Of a DNA stretch of 47,929 nucleotides, positions 28,055 through 38,046 are shown one piece after another (within the stretch, counting starts at the first letter, position 1; each line of letters starts with the position of its first letter). The notes under the pieces were generated by a model, which saw only the letters and a list, made by a program, of their open reading frames with translations, was not told where the DNA came from and ran no database searches. Source of the stretch: Mycobacterium szulgai (lineage in GTDB: Bacteria; Actinomycetota; Actinomycetes; Mycobacteriales; Mycobacteriaceae); NCBI RefSeq assembly GCF_002116635.1, contig NZ_LQPW01000062.1, positions 1 to 47,929 of the forward strand, written 5' to 3'. Both the position numbers and the translations under genes were made by a program.

Positions 28055-29752
28055 TCAGCGCAGTCGTGCCAGCAGACGCCGCCGCCGCGGCGGCGTCTGC
28101 TGGGCGGCAGCCGCCAGCATGTCCGCAACAACGGTGAATTTGTCGCGCGGGCGGCCCCCTTCCCCCCCGTCGCCGCCGCGCGCGATCTCAGCGGCGTCGA
28201 TGGCGCGCCAGCCCGCGGCGTCGACGGTGTCGGGTTGCCGGGCGTGCACCAGCTCGGCCAGTGCCCGCGGTCTGCCCACCGGGTCGGTCAGTCCGCCGGC
28301 GTTGAAGTCGGCGACGAGCGCCTGGACCGTTTGCAGAGAACACGACTTATTGGTGCCGATGAAGCCGGTCGGCCCGCGTTTGATCCAGCCCGCGACGTAC
28401 GTCGCGGGTACCGGCCGGCCGGTGGCCGGATCGACGACCCGGCCGCCGTCGTTCGGAACCACCGCCGCAACTTCGTCGAAGGGTAGGCCGCAAATAGGTT
28501 TGCCGCGGTAGCCGATCGACGTCAGCACCAGGCCGGCATCGATCCGGCGCCGCTGCTCGGTACCGGTGACCGAGAACTCGACACCGCCGGCCCGGTCCTG
28601 GCCGAAAACGCTTTGCGGAGTGAGCTGATATGCCAGCCGGATGCGCGGGTGCAATCCAGGCTCGGGCGCGGCACCGGCGTGGGCCAGGGTGCGCAGGATC
28701 TCCAGCTTGTTCCTGGTGAGTGGATCAGTCGTCGTCGCCAGGTCGTCGAGCACCCGCTGGTGGTCGGCCGCATCGAGCACCACGTGCGACGCCTCGGTCA
28801 ATCCGACCAGTTCGGGCAGGGTGAACGCCGAATGCGCCGGCCCACGACGCGCCGCGACAACCACCTCTCGAACCGCCGAGGCGCGCAATGCGCGCAGCGC
28901 GTGGGCGGCGATGTCGGTGCGGCCCAACGCATTCGGGTCGGCGGTGAGCACCCGCGCCACGTCGAGGGCGACATTGCCGTTGCCGATGATGACCACCCGC
29001 TCGTGAGTGAAATCGACTGGCAAATCGGCGAACTCGGGATGGCCATTGAGCCACGCCACCAGCTCCGTGGCGGTCCCAGCGCCGGGCAGACCCATGCCCT
29101 CGATGTCGAGCCGGCGGTCGTTGGGTGCACCAACGGCGTATACGACGGCGTGATGGTGTGCCAACAATTCGGCGTGGCTCAGGTGCTTGCCGATCTCGAC
29201 ATTGAGGTAGAACCGGAACCGGCGATGCCCGGCGATGCGGTCGAACAGCCGAGTCACCTGCTTTGTGTTGGGGTGATCCGGCGCCACCCCGGCGCGCACC
29301 AGCCCGTAGGGAGTGGGCAGCTTCTCAAAGACATTGACCCGCACGCCATGCTGGACCAGCAACTCGTCGGCGGCATACATCGCCGCGGGCCCCGACCCCA
29401 CAATGGCCACCGTCAGCGGCTCGCTGCGCTTGCGCACCTCGGCAGCCGGAATCACCGGCGCCAGCTTCGAGGTGGGAGGCAGCTTCACCCCGGGCGGGCG
29501 GTCGGGATAATACGACGCGTTGATCTCAACGAACGGCAGCTGTTTGGCATCCAGCCGGCTGTCGGGTGCGATCGCGCCCACCGGACAGGCACTCACGCAG
29601 GCACCGCAATCCACACAGGCCACCGGATCGATGTAGAGCATCTCCGACGTCGCGAAGCCCGGCTCATCCGGGGTTGGGTGAATGCAATTGACCGGGCAGG
29701 CGAAAACGCAGGACCCGTCATTGCAGCACGACTGCGTAATGACGTGTGGCAT
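28055..29752 (-). CDS. fprB: NADPH:ferredoxin reductase FprB (ferredoxin-fused)
   Basis: This 565-residue two-part enzyme has an N-terminal 7Fe-type ferredoxin (about 1-75) with ligands in C-C-N-D-G-S-C-V-F-A-C-P-V-N-C and C-V-D-C-G-A-C-V-S-A-C-P-V-G-A. An adrenodoxin-reductase-like flavoprotein (about 110-565) follows, with the FAD motif V-G-S-G-P-A-A-M-Y-A-A and the NADP motif I-G-N-G-N-V-A-L-D-V-A-R. It moves electrons from NADPH to ferredoxins, for example for P450s. The upstream AurF-like gene ends 6 bp before its ATG, so they form an operon and FprB could supply electrons to that diiron protein (inference). The last ~15 codons lie inside a perfect 15-bp inverted repeat, and the C-terminus is correspondingly Arg-rich. 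Confidence 0.95.
   Translation of the reverse strand: MPHVITQSCCNDGSCVFACPVNCIHPTPDEPGFATSEMLYIDPVACVDCGACVSACPVGAIAPDSRLDAKQLPFVEINASYYPDRPPGVKLPPTSKLAPVIPAAEVRKRSEPLTVAIVGSGPAAMYAADELLVQHGVRVNVFEKLPTPYGLVRAGVAPDHPNTKQVTRLFDRIAGHRRFRFYLNVEIGKHLSHAELLAHHHAVVYAVGAPNDRRLDIEGMGLPGAGTATELVAWLNGHPEFADLPVDFTHERVVIIGNGNVALDVARVLTADPNALGRTDIAAHALRALRASAVREVVVAARRGPAHSAFTLPELVGLTEASHVVLDAADHQRVLDDLATTTDPLTRNKLEILRTLAHAGAAPEPGLHPRIRLAYQLTPQSVFGQDRAGGVEFSVTGTEQRRRIDAGLVLTSIGYRGKPICGLPFDEVAAVVPNDGGRVVDPATGRPVPATYVAGWIKRGPTGFIGTNKSCSLQTVQALVADFNAGGLTDPVGRPRALAELVHARQPDTVDAAGWRAIDAAEIARGGDGGEGGRPRDKFTVVADMLAAAAQQTPPRRRRLLARLR
28069..28103. terminator. Hairpin embedded in the 3' coding end of fprB; likely terminator for the PPE gene
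   Basis: Perfect 15-bp arms, ccagcagacgccgcc at 28069-28083 and its complement at 28089-28103, with a gccgc loop. It lies 27 bp downstream of the PPE stop on the plus strand and within codons for the last residues of fprB on the minus strand. As a symmetric stem it can form in RNA from either strand. Its position suggests termination of PPE transcription; for fprB it would end transcripts at the stop codon. Confidence 0.7.
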
Positions 29753-29758
29753 AAAGAC

Positions 29759-30796
29759 TTACGCGGCAGGCGTGGCGGCCAGGTGCTGACGCTGCGGCTC
29801 GCTACGGTAGCGCGACGGCTTGCCGTTGATCTTGCAGATCCGCCACATCAGGCGTGCGGAGCGGTTTTCCATCAGGCCGGTGTCATAGGCTAACATCCGG
29901 ACGTCGGAGAACATGTCGCGCAACCACTTTCGCGATTCCGGCGACCGGAAGAACAGCTCCTTCTTGACCTCACGCGGAATGTCGAATTCCTGCCAGAACG
30001 CCTTGGGTGGAATCAGGATCGCATTGCACAACATCCGCATGGTCAGCGGGAAGTAGAGCGAAACCCAGAACCGTTGCCGGCGAGTCAGTTTCGGCAGCCG
30101 CTTGCGCAGGAATTCATGGGCGAACGAGATGTGGCGGGCTTCTTCGGCCACGTGAATCGCCATCACCCGCTCCATGATCGGGTGCAGTGACTTGCCTTCC
30201 CGCAGCACCTGCTTCTGGGTGTGGTCGATGGGCTCCTCGCCGGCAAGGACGCCGATGAAGAACGCCACCGGCAGCGGCCCGGCCACCAACGGAATCACCG
30301 GCGAAATCCAGCGCAGCCGCCGGGGCATTCCGGGAACGTCGGCGCCAACGCGGTTGACCATTTCCTGGAACATCATCGTGTGGTTGCACTCTTCAACCGA
30401 TTCGTGCAGGCAGTAGCGGTATTCTGGCGACCCGTTGGGCACCCAGAACGTGTAGTTCATCAGCCCGCGGATCAGAATCGACTCGAAGTGCAGCCCAACC
30501 TTGGCCACGTTGGCCTGCCGCCACATCCCGATCTTGATCTTGCGTTCATCCGACTGCGCTTGGTACCAGGGGTGGCGGCCCAGCGGGTCGGTCGCCGGGA
30601 GAATCCACCGGGGATCGTTGTCGATGACAGCGAACTCCGTTGACTCCCAATCGATATCGGTATACGGGTTGAAGTTTCGCCGCACAGACCCCTCGGACAG
30701 TGTGGCGAGCATTTCCACATACTCGGCGTCGTCCCGCACTTCCATGTTGCGGCGCCAACGTCGAACCATGCGCGTCCTAGCCTTGACAGCAGCCAT
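29759..30796 (-). CDS. AurF-like diiron oxygenase family protein (Rv0885-like)
   Basis: This 345-residue protein shows paired metal-binding helices with E-S-V-E-E-C-N-H-T-M-M-F and, about 80 residues later, H-V-A-E-E-A-R-H-I-S-F, the E-x-x-H / E-E-x-R-H pattern of the AurF (p-aminobenzoate N-oxygenase) diiron group. Relatives oxidise amines or other small substrates using dioxygen and a reductase; the mycobacterial substrate is unknown. The start at 30796 is set by a ggagg site 7 nt upstream. fprB follows after 6 bp and is a natural electron donor. A 156-bp divergent gap separates it from serC. Confidence 0.85.
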   Translation of the reverse strand: MAAVKARTRMVRRWRRNMEVRDDAEYVEMLATLSEGSVRRNFNPYTDIDWESTEFAVIDNDPRWILPATDPLGRHPWYQAQSDERKIKIGMWRQANVAKVGLHFESILIRGLMNYTFWVPNGSPEYRYCLHESVEECNHTMMFQEMVNRVGADVPGMPRRLRWISPVIPLVAGPLPVAFFIGVLAGEEPIDHTQKQVLREGKSLHPIMERVMAIHVAEEARHISFAHEFLRKRLPKLTRRQRFWVSLYFPLTMRMLCNAILIPPKAFWQEFDIPREVKKELFFRSPESRKWLRDMFSDVRMLAYDTGLMENRSARLMWRICKINGKPSRYRSEPQRQHLAATPAA

Positions 30797-32068
<1,272 letters not shown>

Positions 32069-32190
32069 TGCGGCTCTGACGAACCCGCCGGCCGGCTCCG
32101 CGTGTCAACGAGGTTAACGGCGTTTGTCGGTCTAGAGTGCGCACGTATCAGGTCCAGTGCTGGCCTGCACGGAGCCTGCGAGGAGAAACC

Positions 32191-32973
32191 ATGCGGGAAC
32201 TCAGAGTGGTTGGGCTCGACGCCGACGGCAAATACCTCATCTGCGAGGGGGCCCACTCAGCCGAGAAGTTCAAACTGCCGGTCGACGATCTGCTGCGCGA
32301 CGCACTGAAACAGGATGAAGCGCCGCCCGAGCAACCGCATCTCGATATCCAGATCACTAACCTGTTGAGCCCCAAGGAAATTCAGGCACGAATCCGGGCC
32401 GGCGCGTCCGTCGAACAGGTGGCCGCCGCGTCGGGTTCCGACATCTCGCGGATCAAGCGGTTCGCCCACCCGGTATTGCTGGAGCGGTTGCGTGCCGCGG
32501 AGCTGGCAACGGCAGCGCACCCGTTGCTGGCCGACGGCCCCGCGGTACTGACGCTGCTGGAGACCGTTACCGCGGCGCTGGTGAAGCGCGGCCTGAGCAC
32601 CGAAATGCTCAGCTGGGACGCGTGGCGTAATGAGGACAGCCGTTGGACGGTACAGCTGGCCTGGAAGGCCGGCCGCAGCGACAACGTCGCGCATTTCCGC
32701 TTCACTCCGGGCGCGCACGGCGGCACGGTCACCGCGATCGACGACGCGGCCAGTGAGCTGATCGACCCGGACTTCAAGACTCCGCTGCGGCCGCTGGCGC
32801 CGGTGGCCCACCTCTCCTTCGATGCCGTCGACGCCGTCGAGGCCGCTGCCGAACCTGCCAAGCCGCAGGCCCCAGCGCCGTCCGAACCGCCCGTCAGCAG
32901 CCGGCGGGGCAAGCCGGCCATTCCGGCTTGGGAGGATGTACTGCTCGGGGTTCGCTCAGGCGGCCAGCGCTAG
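32191..32973 (+). CDS. sepH: Cell division regulator SepH (Rv0883c-like, DUF3071)
   Basis: This 260-residue protein has an N-terminal DUF3071/helix-turn-helix part (about 1-120), with M-R-E-L-R-V-V-G-L-D, the helix set P-K-E-I-Q-A-R-I-R-A-G-A and S-D-I-S-R-I-K-R-F-A-H-P-V. A domain around W-R-N-E-D-S-R-W-T-V-Q-L-A-W-K comes next, and a disordered Pro/Ala tail ends in the conserved P-A-W-E-D-V-L-L-G. SepH in Streptomyces and Mycobacterium binds FtsZ and promotes its assembly at division sites. ATG 32191 follows gaggag by 6 nt; the longer frame from 32137 lacks this. Its last 18 bp overlap the convergent DUF2537 gene. Confidence 0.9.
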   Translation: MRELRVVGLDADGKYLICEGAHSAEKFKLPVDDLLRDALKQDEAPPEQPHLDIQITNLLSPKEIQARIRAGASVEQVAAASGSDISRIKRFAHPVLLERLRAAELATAAHPLLADGPAVLTLLETVTAALVKRGLSTEMLSWDAWRNEDSRWTVQLAWKAGRSDNVAHFRFTPGAHGGTVTAIDDAASELIDPDFKTPLRPLAPVAHLSFDAVDAVEAAAEPAKPQAPAPSEPPVSSRRGKPAIPAWEDVLLGVRSGGQR

Positions 32974-33222
32974 CAATATCAGCCACGCGGCTGCCACCCC
33001 GAGGCCGGCGCCCAAGACGAACCAGCGCAGCACCAAGGTGCGACGCCAGCCCCACAGCGTCGGCGCCAAGCCGCCGACCGCCACGATGTTCAGCCCCACC
33101 GCCAGCAGTGGATGCACGCGGATCAGGCCGAGACTGAGGACGACAATCGCGGCTCCGGTCACCGCGGCCACGAATCCCGCCACCGCCAAACCTGTTGCCC
33201 AAGGGACGGACTCGTCGTTCAC
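32956..33222 (-). CDS. Small membrane protein, DUF2537 (Rv0882-like)
   Basis: This 88-residue protein has three hydrophobic helices (about 8-30, 35-55 and 65-87) with a short basic loop W-R-R-T. It is the third gene of the MarR/RNA-methyltransferase operon and its ATG overlaps the methyltransferase stop by 4 bp (ATGA). Length and order match M. tuberculosis Rv0882. It ends inside sepH on the opposite strand. Function unknown. Confidence 0.85.
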   Translation of the reverse strand: MNDESVPWATGLAVAGFVAAVTGAAIVVLSLGLIRVHPLLAVGLNIVAVGGLAPTLWGWRRTLVLRWFVLGAGLGVAAAWLILLALAA

Positions 33223-34034
33223 CAGGCAAGCCTATTCCGCTCGTAGAAGGCCAGCGCCGCGGCCGTCGCGACGTTGAGCGAGTCGGTGCCGCGCGACATC
33301 GGAATGCGCACTCGCATATCGCTGATCCGCTGCGCGGCCGCCGTCAGACCGGGCCCTTCGGCACCCACCAGCAACGCCACCCGCTCGTCGCGCACCGCGT
33401 CCATCGCCGCGGGCAGCGGGTCTGCACCTTGCGGGCTCATCGCCAATAGCCGGAAGCCACTTTGCTTCAGCTTCACCAGATCAGCGGGCCAGTCGGTGGC
33501 CCGTGCATACGGGACAAGTAAGGCGTGACCCATGGACACCCGAACCGCGCGCCGGTAGAGCGGATCGGCGCAGCCGCTGCCGAACACCACCGCGTCCACA
33601 CCCAGGCCCGCCGCGTTGCGGAAGATCGACCCGAGGTTCTCATGGTCGTTGACGCCTTCGAGCACCGCGACGGTGCGGGCACCTTCGACCACCTGGGCAA
33701 CGCTTGGTTCTGGCACCCGACGCGCGGCGGCCAGCACCCCGCGATTCAGATGGAAGCCGACCACCTGCGCCATCACCTCGGCGGAGACCCGATAATACGG
33801 CGACTCCACACCGGCCAAGTCGTCTTTGAGCTCGGTGCGCCTGCGGTCGGTGCCCAGCAGCGCCAATGGGGTGAACCGGGAGGCCAGCATGCGCTGCACG
33901 ACCAGGACACCTTCGGCGATCACCAGTCCCTTTCCAGTGGGCAGGTCTGGGCGGCGATCGACACTGTTCAGGTCGCGAAAGTTGTCCAGCCGCGGGTCGT
34001 CGGGATCGCTGACGTCGTAAACGTCGCCGTTCAC
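33219..34034 (-). CDS. SpoU/TrmH family RNA 2'-O-methyltransferase (Rv0881-like)
   Basis: This 271-residue protein has an N-terminal substrate-binding part (about 20-100) and a C-terminal SPOUT knot domain. The three family motifs are visible: [15 protein letters not shown] (motif 1), [13 protein letters not shown] (motif 2) and [18 protein letters not shown] (motif 3), which bind the methyl donor in the knot. It most likely methylates rRNA or tRNA ribose. The GTG start overlaps the MarR stop by 4 bp (GTGA), so it is translationally coupled. Confidence 0.92.
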   Translation of the reverse strand: MNGDVYDVSDPDDPRLDNFRDLNSVDRRPDLPTGKGLVIAEGVLVVQRMLASRFTPLALLGTDRRRTELKDDLAGVESPYYRVSAEVMAQVVGFHLNRGVLAAARRVPEPSVAQVVEGARTVAVLEGVNDHENLGSIFRNAAGLGVDAVVFGSGCADPLYRRAVRVSMGHALLVPYARATDWPADLVKLKQSGFRLLAMSPQGADPLPAAMDAVRDERVALLVGAEGPGLTAAAQRISDMRVRIPMSRGTDSLNVATAAALAFYERNRLAW

Positions 34035-34462
34035 GGGCTTTCGTCGACCAGGGCCGAGATCAGGTCGGCGGCGTTGCGCAGAATGTCGCGTTTTCCGCTG
34101 TCCAACGTCGCGAGCCGCTCAGCCAGCCACTCCTGTCGCGCCCGGCGGGCCGCCCGGACCAGCTCGGCGCCGGATTCGGACACCGAGACCAGGACCTGCC
34201 GGCCGTCGACGGGATGCGGCGCGCGATCCACGAAGCCCATATCGGCCAGCGAAGCGATCACCCGCGTCATCGACGGCGGCCGTACCCGCTCCCGGATTGC
34301 CAGCGCTCCAGGCGTCATCGCGCCCTCGTTGGCCAAGGTCGTCAACGCCGACAGCTGGGATAGCGACACCGGCGACGACGGATTGCGGAACCTCAGTTGC
34401 CGGGCCAGCCGCATGACCGCCAACGACAAGTCGCTGGCCAACCGCGCGTCGCTGTCGGGCAC
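34031..34462 (-). CDS. MarR family transcriptional regulator (Rv0880-like)
   Basis: This 143-residue winged-helix repressor family protein is almost unchanged from the M. tuberculosis form. The recognition region is [19 protein letters not shown] then [12 protein letters not shown], followed by the wing [15 protein letters not shown]. It starts at GTG 34462. It is the first gene of a three-gene operon with an RNA methyltransferase and a membrane protein. An inverted repeat 6 bp upstream of the start is a good autoregulatory site. The ligand is unknown. Confidence 0.93.
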   Translation of the reverse strand: MPDSDARLASDLSLAVMRLARQLRFRNPSSPVSLSQLSALTTLANEGAMTPGALAIRERVRPPSMTRVIASLADMGFVDRAPHPVDGRQVLVSVSESGAELVRAARRARQEWLAERLATLDSGKRDILRNAADLISALVDESP

Positions 34463-34468
34463 AGCGCG

Positions 34469-34485
34469 AGGTTACAACGGAACCT
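34469..34485. promoter_or_regulatory. Inverted repeat upstream of the MarR gene, candidate operator
   Basis: The sequence aggtt-acaacgg-aacct is a perfect 5-bp inverted repeat with a 7-nt spacer, starting 6 bp upstream of the MarR GTG. MarR proteins bind pseudo-palindromes of about this size near their own promoter. Autoregulation is inferred. The rest of the 244-bp gap to the DUF2530 gene holds repeated ccggtttg motifs near 34534-34557 and no gene. Confidence 0.4.
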
Positions 34486-34706
34486 ATGTGCTCGCTATGA
34501 AAACCGGCAAACGATGGACTTCGTCCCTTTTGCGGCCGGTTTGCCGCCGGTTTGTGGCGGCGAAATTCCGCGCACGAAAAAAGGCGATATCGCCCGCGGT
34601 ATCACGTTTTCGGTTTGACCATGCCGACCCGCGTTGGCGTTGAAGTGACTGATGTGACCATCGGGGTCCGGCGGTGCCGCCCGGCCCGCGTTATGGTGAA
34701 AGAACG

Positions 34707-34982
34707 ATGAGCCCCGAACCCGCCGAAAGCCAGAAGTTGCCCGCACTGCCGTCCGCGTTGCTGGAGATATGGCCCGTCATCACCGTCGGCGCGTTGGCCT
34801 GGCTCAATGCCACCGCAGCGGCGTTCCTCATACCCAGCCTCGAAAGCTGGCGTCCGGTGACTGTTGCCGGACTCGTGACCGGTGGCCTCGGCACGTGCAT
34901 CTTCGTGTGGCAAGTGGCCGCGGCGCGGCGCGGCGCGCGCGGCGCCCAAGCCGGACTCGAAAACTATGTCGACCCTAAATAA
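34707..34982 (+). CDS. Small membrane protein, DUF2530 (Rv0879c-like)
   Basis: This 91-residue protein has two hydrophobic helices (about 19-43 and 50-71) and a basic C-terminus (R-R-G-A-R-G-A-Q-A-G-L). The length is the same as Rv0879c of M. tuberculosis, and it has the same divergent MarR neighbour. ATG 34707 follows gtgaaagaac. Function unknown. The SRPBCC gene follows 29 bp downstream on the same strand. Confidence 0.85.
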   Translation: MSPEPAESQKLPALPSALLEIWPVITVGALAWLNATAAAFLIPSLESWRPVTVAGLVTGGLGTCIFVWQVAAARRGARGAQAGLENYVDPK

Positions 34983-35011
34983 ATGCAAAAAATTCGCCTA
35001 TGGGAGGACGA

Positions 35012-35467
35012 ATGGTTGCCCCGCTATTGCGAGCTGAAGTTGATATCAATGCCCCCGTGTCGAAAGTTTGGACACTGATATCCGATTTTCGGCGAATGCC
35101 GGAGTGGAGCCCGCAGTGCCGCTGGATGAAGTCCTTCGGTCCGCTCCGTCAGGGCACTCGCACGTTCAACCTCAACCGCCGCAACCGGCTGTTCTGGCCC
35201 ACCACATCCACCGTCACCGAGGTGATCCCGGAGCAGAAGCTGGCGTTTCGGGTCAATACCAACGGCAGCGTATGGAGCTACGAGCTGGAGCCCAACGGCC
35301 AAGGCACCCGGGTAATCGAGAGCCGCCATGCCGAAAACGGCGTCAGCGCGTTCTCCAACCTGTCGGTGAACGCGCTCATGGGCGGCACCACGAACTTCGA
35401 ACGTGAGCTCGTCGATGGCATGAACACCTCGCTCGCCAGACTCAAGGCAGCCGCCGAAAAGGCTTAG
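35012..35467 (+). CDS. SRPBCC / polyketide-cyclase-like protein
   Basis: This 151-residue protein has the START/SRPBCC helix-grip pattern: A-E-V-D-I-N-A-P-V-S-K-V-W-T-L-I-S-D-F at the start, W-S-P-Q-C-R-W, and a long C-terminal helix with F-E-R-E-L-V-D-G-M-N-T-S-L-A-R-L. Family members bind lipids, steroids or other hydrophobic ligands; M. tuberculosis has a group (Rv0854, Rv0856, Rv0857) of similar proteins, none of them here. ATG 35012 is preferred over ATG 35000 because gggagg lies between them, 4 nt upstream of the second. It occupies the place of PPE13 (Rv0878c). Its stop overlaps the convergent DUF3027 stop by 4 bp. Confidence 0.87.
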   Translation: MVAPLLRAEVDINAPVSKVWTLISDFRRMPEWSPQCRWMKSFGPLRQGTRTFNLNRRNRLFWPTTSTVTEVIPEQKLAFRVNTNGSVWSYELEPNGQGTRVIESRHAENGVSAFSNLSVNALMGGTTNFERELVDGMNTSLARLKAAAEKA

Positions 35468-36288
35468 GCAGACGGTTCGGCCGGAGGCTCCGCCGGCGGT
35501 TCTGGCGGAGCCGGCCGTTCCACGACGTCGAGCACGCCGTCGTCGTACGGCTCATACGCAGGTGAGCCACTACCTGCAGGAGCCGGCGTGTCGGAATGGG
35601 CGCCGCAGCCATACTGCTTGTCGACGACATGGCCGTCGGCGGAAAGTTCATTGCCGCAGACCCCGAACATCGCGCCCAGCGATCCGGCTAGCGGCAGAAA
35701 GAAACCACAGTCGCGGCACACTCGCTTGGTCGACCGCGACATCGCCGAGTCGGGGCCGTAGTCGCCCTCGTGCCAACGTTCGGCCGCCTGAGAGCGGCCC
35801 CAGGCGCTCATTACCCAGCGCCGGCCCAGTCCCACTTCGGCCGCGGTCTCATCGACCTGCGGGTCGCCACTGCCGGCGTAGCCCGGAACCAGCCGCGGAT
35901 CGTCTTTAGCCGGCGCGAGCAGATCGCCCGGGCTCAAGTCCCCTGGCTTTATCCGCTGGTCCCAGGGCACCCACTCCGGGGCGAGCAGCGCGGTGGGCCC
36001 GGGGATCAGCACCACCTCGCTGATCGTGGCATGGTCCGAACCTGCATAGGTGGCCACGACAACGGCCCACTGCCAGCCCTGATACCCGGGCAAATGGGCC
36101 AGGAACCGGTGCGTCGCGGCGTTGGGATCTTCGTAGCTGACGCCCAGGTAGTCCCCGACCGTCTCCTCGCCACTGAACTCCGCAACAGCCGCTTTGGCCT
36201 GGTCGGCGGCGCCCGTCAGCACCGCGGCCAACCCTTCGGGCCACTCGGCCACCATGGTTGCTGCGGATTCTTCGGTGGGTCCGGTCAC
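35464..36288 (-). CDS. DUF3027 family protein with Cys cluster (Rv0877-like)
   Basis: This 274-residue protein has a globular N-terminal part (about 15-165, with H-L-P-G-Y-Q-G-W-Q-W-A-V-V-V and I-K-P-G-D-L-S-P-G-D) and a cysteine cluster near 200-245. The cluster reads C-R-D-C-G-F-F then G-V-C-G-N and Y-G-C-G-A-H-S and looks like a zinc-ribbon. It ends in a repetitive Pro-Glu tail (P-P-A-E-P-P-A-E-P). GTG 36288 was chosen for its ggggag site 6 nt upstream; the open frame runs on to 36528 but overlaps the divergent MFS gene. No function is known. Confidence 0.87.
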   Translation of the reverse strand: MTGPTEESAATMVAEWPEGLAAVLTGAADQAKAAVAEFSGEETVGDYLGVSYEDPNAATHRFLAHLPGYQGWQWAVVVATYAGSDHATISEVVLIPGPTALLAPEWVPWDQRIKPGDLSPGDLLAPAKDDPRLVPGYAGSGDPQVDETAAEVGLGRRWVMSAWGRSQAAERWHEGDYGPDSAMSRSTKRVCRDCGFFLPLAGSLGAMFGVCGNELSADGHVVDKQYGCGAHSDTPAPAGSGSPAYEPYDDGVLDVVERPAPPEPPAEPPAEPSA

Positions 36289-36393
36289 GCTCTCCCCTTC
36301 TCTGCGATGCGTATCCCATACTGCCGGAAGACACGGCGGACGAGCCACACCCGGTTGGCTCCGCAGAAACGCGGCATAGGACAGAATTGAACC

Positions 36394-38046
36394 GTGTCCG
36401 AACGGCGGCGTGTCAATGAGCACCCCGGCATGGCCAATTACCCCGCCGACGACTCCGCCTATCGCCGCGGCCGGCGTCCGCCGCCGATGCCCAGCGCCAA
36501 CCGCTACCTGCCGCCGCTGGGACGCCAATCCGAACCCGAACGCGACAGCACACCACCGACACCTCCGCGTGGCTTAAACAACGGCGAACGGATCACCGTC
36601 ACCCGCGCAGCGGCCATGCGCAGCCGCGAAATGGGCTCCCGCATGTACTGGATGGTCCAGCGGGCCGCCACCGCCGACGGTGCGGACAAGTCCGGCCTGA
36701 CCGCGCTGACCTGGCCGGTGATGGCGAACTTCGCGGTGGACTCCGCAATGGCCGTCGCGCTGGCCAACACCCTGTTCTTCGCGGCGGCCAGTGGCGAGAG
36801 CAAATCCAAAGTGGCTCTCTACCTGTTGATTACGATCGCGCCATTCGCCGTGATCGCACCACTCATCGGCCCCGCCCTGGACAAGCTGCAGCACGGCCGC
36901 CGGGTAGCGCTGGCGATGTCGTTCGCGCTGCGCACGGCACTGGCGTTGTTGCTGATCATCAATTACGACGGCGCCACCGGCAGTTTCCCATCGTGGGTGC
37001 TCTATCCCTGTGCGTTGGCAATGATGGTGTTTTCCAAGTCGTTCAGCGTGCTGCGCAGCGCCGTTACCCCGCGAGTGATGCCGCCGACGATCGACTTGGT
37101 GCGAGTGAACTCCCGGCTCACGGTGTTCGGTCTGCTCGGTGGCACCATCGCCGGCGGCGCGGTGGCGGCCGGTGTCGAATTCGCCTGCACGCACTTGTTC
37201 AAGATGCCGGGCGCGTTGTTCGTCGTCGTCGCGATCACGATCGTCGGCGCGTTCCTGTCCATGCGGATTCCCCGGTGGGTTGAGGTGACCGCAGGCGAGG
37301 TTCCGACCACGTTGAGCTATCACCGCGACAGCGGTCCGCTGCGCCGAAGCCACCCGGAGAGCGTCAAAGGGGTCAAGAAGGTCGGCGCGACGCTGCGACA
37401 ACCGTTGGGCCGTAACATCATTACGTCGCTGTGGGGTAATTGCACCATCAAGGTGATGGTCGGCTTCCTGTTTCTGTATCCGGCGTTTGTGGCAAAGGCC
37501 CACGACGCCGACGGCTGGGTTCAGTTGGCCATGCTGGGCCTGATCGGTGCGGCGGCCGCAGTGGGCAATTTCGCCGGCAACTTCACCAGCGCGCGGCTCA
37601 AACTGGGCCGGCCCGCGGTTTTGGTGGTGCGCTGCACCGTGGTGGTCACCGTGTTCGCGGTGGCGGCCGCGGTAGCCGGCAACTTGATCGCCGCGGCTAT
37701 CGCCACCCTGATCACCTCGGGGTCCAGCGCCATAGCGAAAGCCTCGCTGGACGCGTCGTTGCAGGATGACCTACCCGAGGAATCGCGCGCGTCGGCGTTC
37801 GGGCGGTCGGAGTCGACGCTGCAGCTGGCCTGGGTGCTCGGCGGCGCGGTCGGGGTTTTGGTCTACACGGAGTTGTGGGTCGGCTTCACCGCCGTGACCG
37901 CACTACTGATCCCGGGCCTGGCACAGACGATCGTGAGTTTCCGTGGCGACTCGTTGATCCCCGGCCTCGGCGGCAACCGGCCCGTCATGGTCGAACAGGA
38001 GGGCCGGCGCGTCGGCGCTTCGGCAACGGGAGTGATGCCCCAGTGA
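36394..38046 (+). CDS. Multi-pass membrane protein, MFS-like (Rv0876c-like)
   Basis: This 550-residue protein has a ~100-residue hydrophilic N-terminus rich in Arg and Pro followed by about 12 hydrophobic segments. Around residue 145-170 it reads P-L-I-G-P-A-L-D-K-L-Q-H-G-R-R, the loop after helix 2 typical of MFS transporters. Length and order match Rv0876c. The DUF2771 gene starts within its stop region (GTGA overlap), so the two are co-translated. Start GTG 36394 has no strong ribosome site and later starts such as M-A-N-Y-P-A-D are possible. Substrate unknown. Confidence 0.87.
   Translation: MSERRRVNEHPGMANYPADDSAYRRGRRPPPMPSANRYLPPLGRQSEPERDSTPPTPPRGLNNGERITVTRAAAMRSREMGSRMYWMVQRAATADGADKSGLTALTWPVMANFAVDSAMAVALANTLFFAAASGESKSKVALYLLITIAPFAVIAPLIGPALDKLQHGRRVALAMSFALRTALALLLIINYDGATGSFPSWVLYPCALAMMVFSKSFSVLRSAVTPRVMPPTIDLVRVNSRLTVFGLLGGTIAGGAVAAGVEFACTHLFKMPGALFVVVAITIVGAFLSMRIPRWVEVTAGEVPTTLSYHRDSGPLRRSHPESVKGVKKVGATLRQPLGRNIITSLWGNCTIKVMVGFLFLYPAFVAKAHDADGWVQLAMLGLIGAAAAVGNFAGNFTSARLKLGRPAVLVVRCTVVVTVFAVAAAVAGNLIAAAIATLITSGSSAIAKASLDASLQDDLPEESRASAFGRSESTLQLAWVLGGAVGVLVYTELWVGFTAVTALLIPGLAQTIVSFRGDSLIPGLGGNRPVMVEQEGRRVGASATGVMPQ

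Noticed and set aside
34495..34746. Short open frames in the gap between the MarR and DUF2530 genes
   Set aside because: They lack ribosome sites, overlap the DUF2530 start, and match no known family.
36289..36528. N-terminal extension of the DUF3027 gene
   Set aside because: It would overlap the divergent membrane protein gene; GTG 36288 has a good ribosome site and gives the family length.
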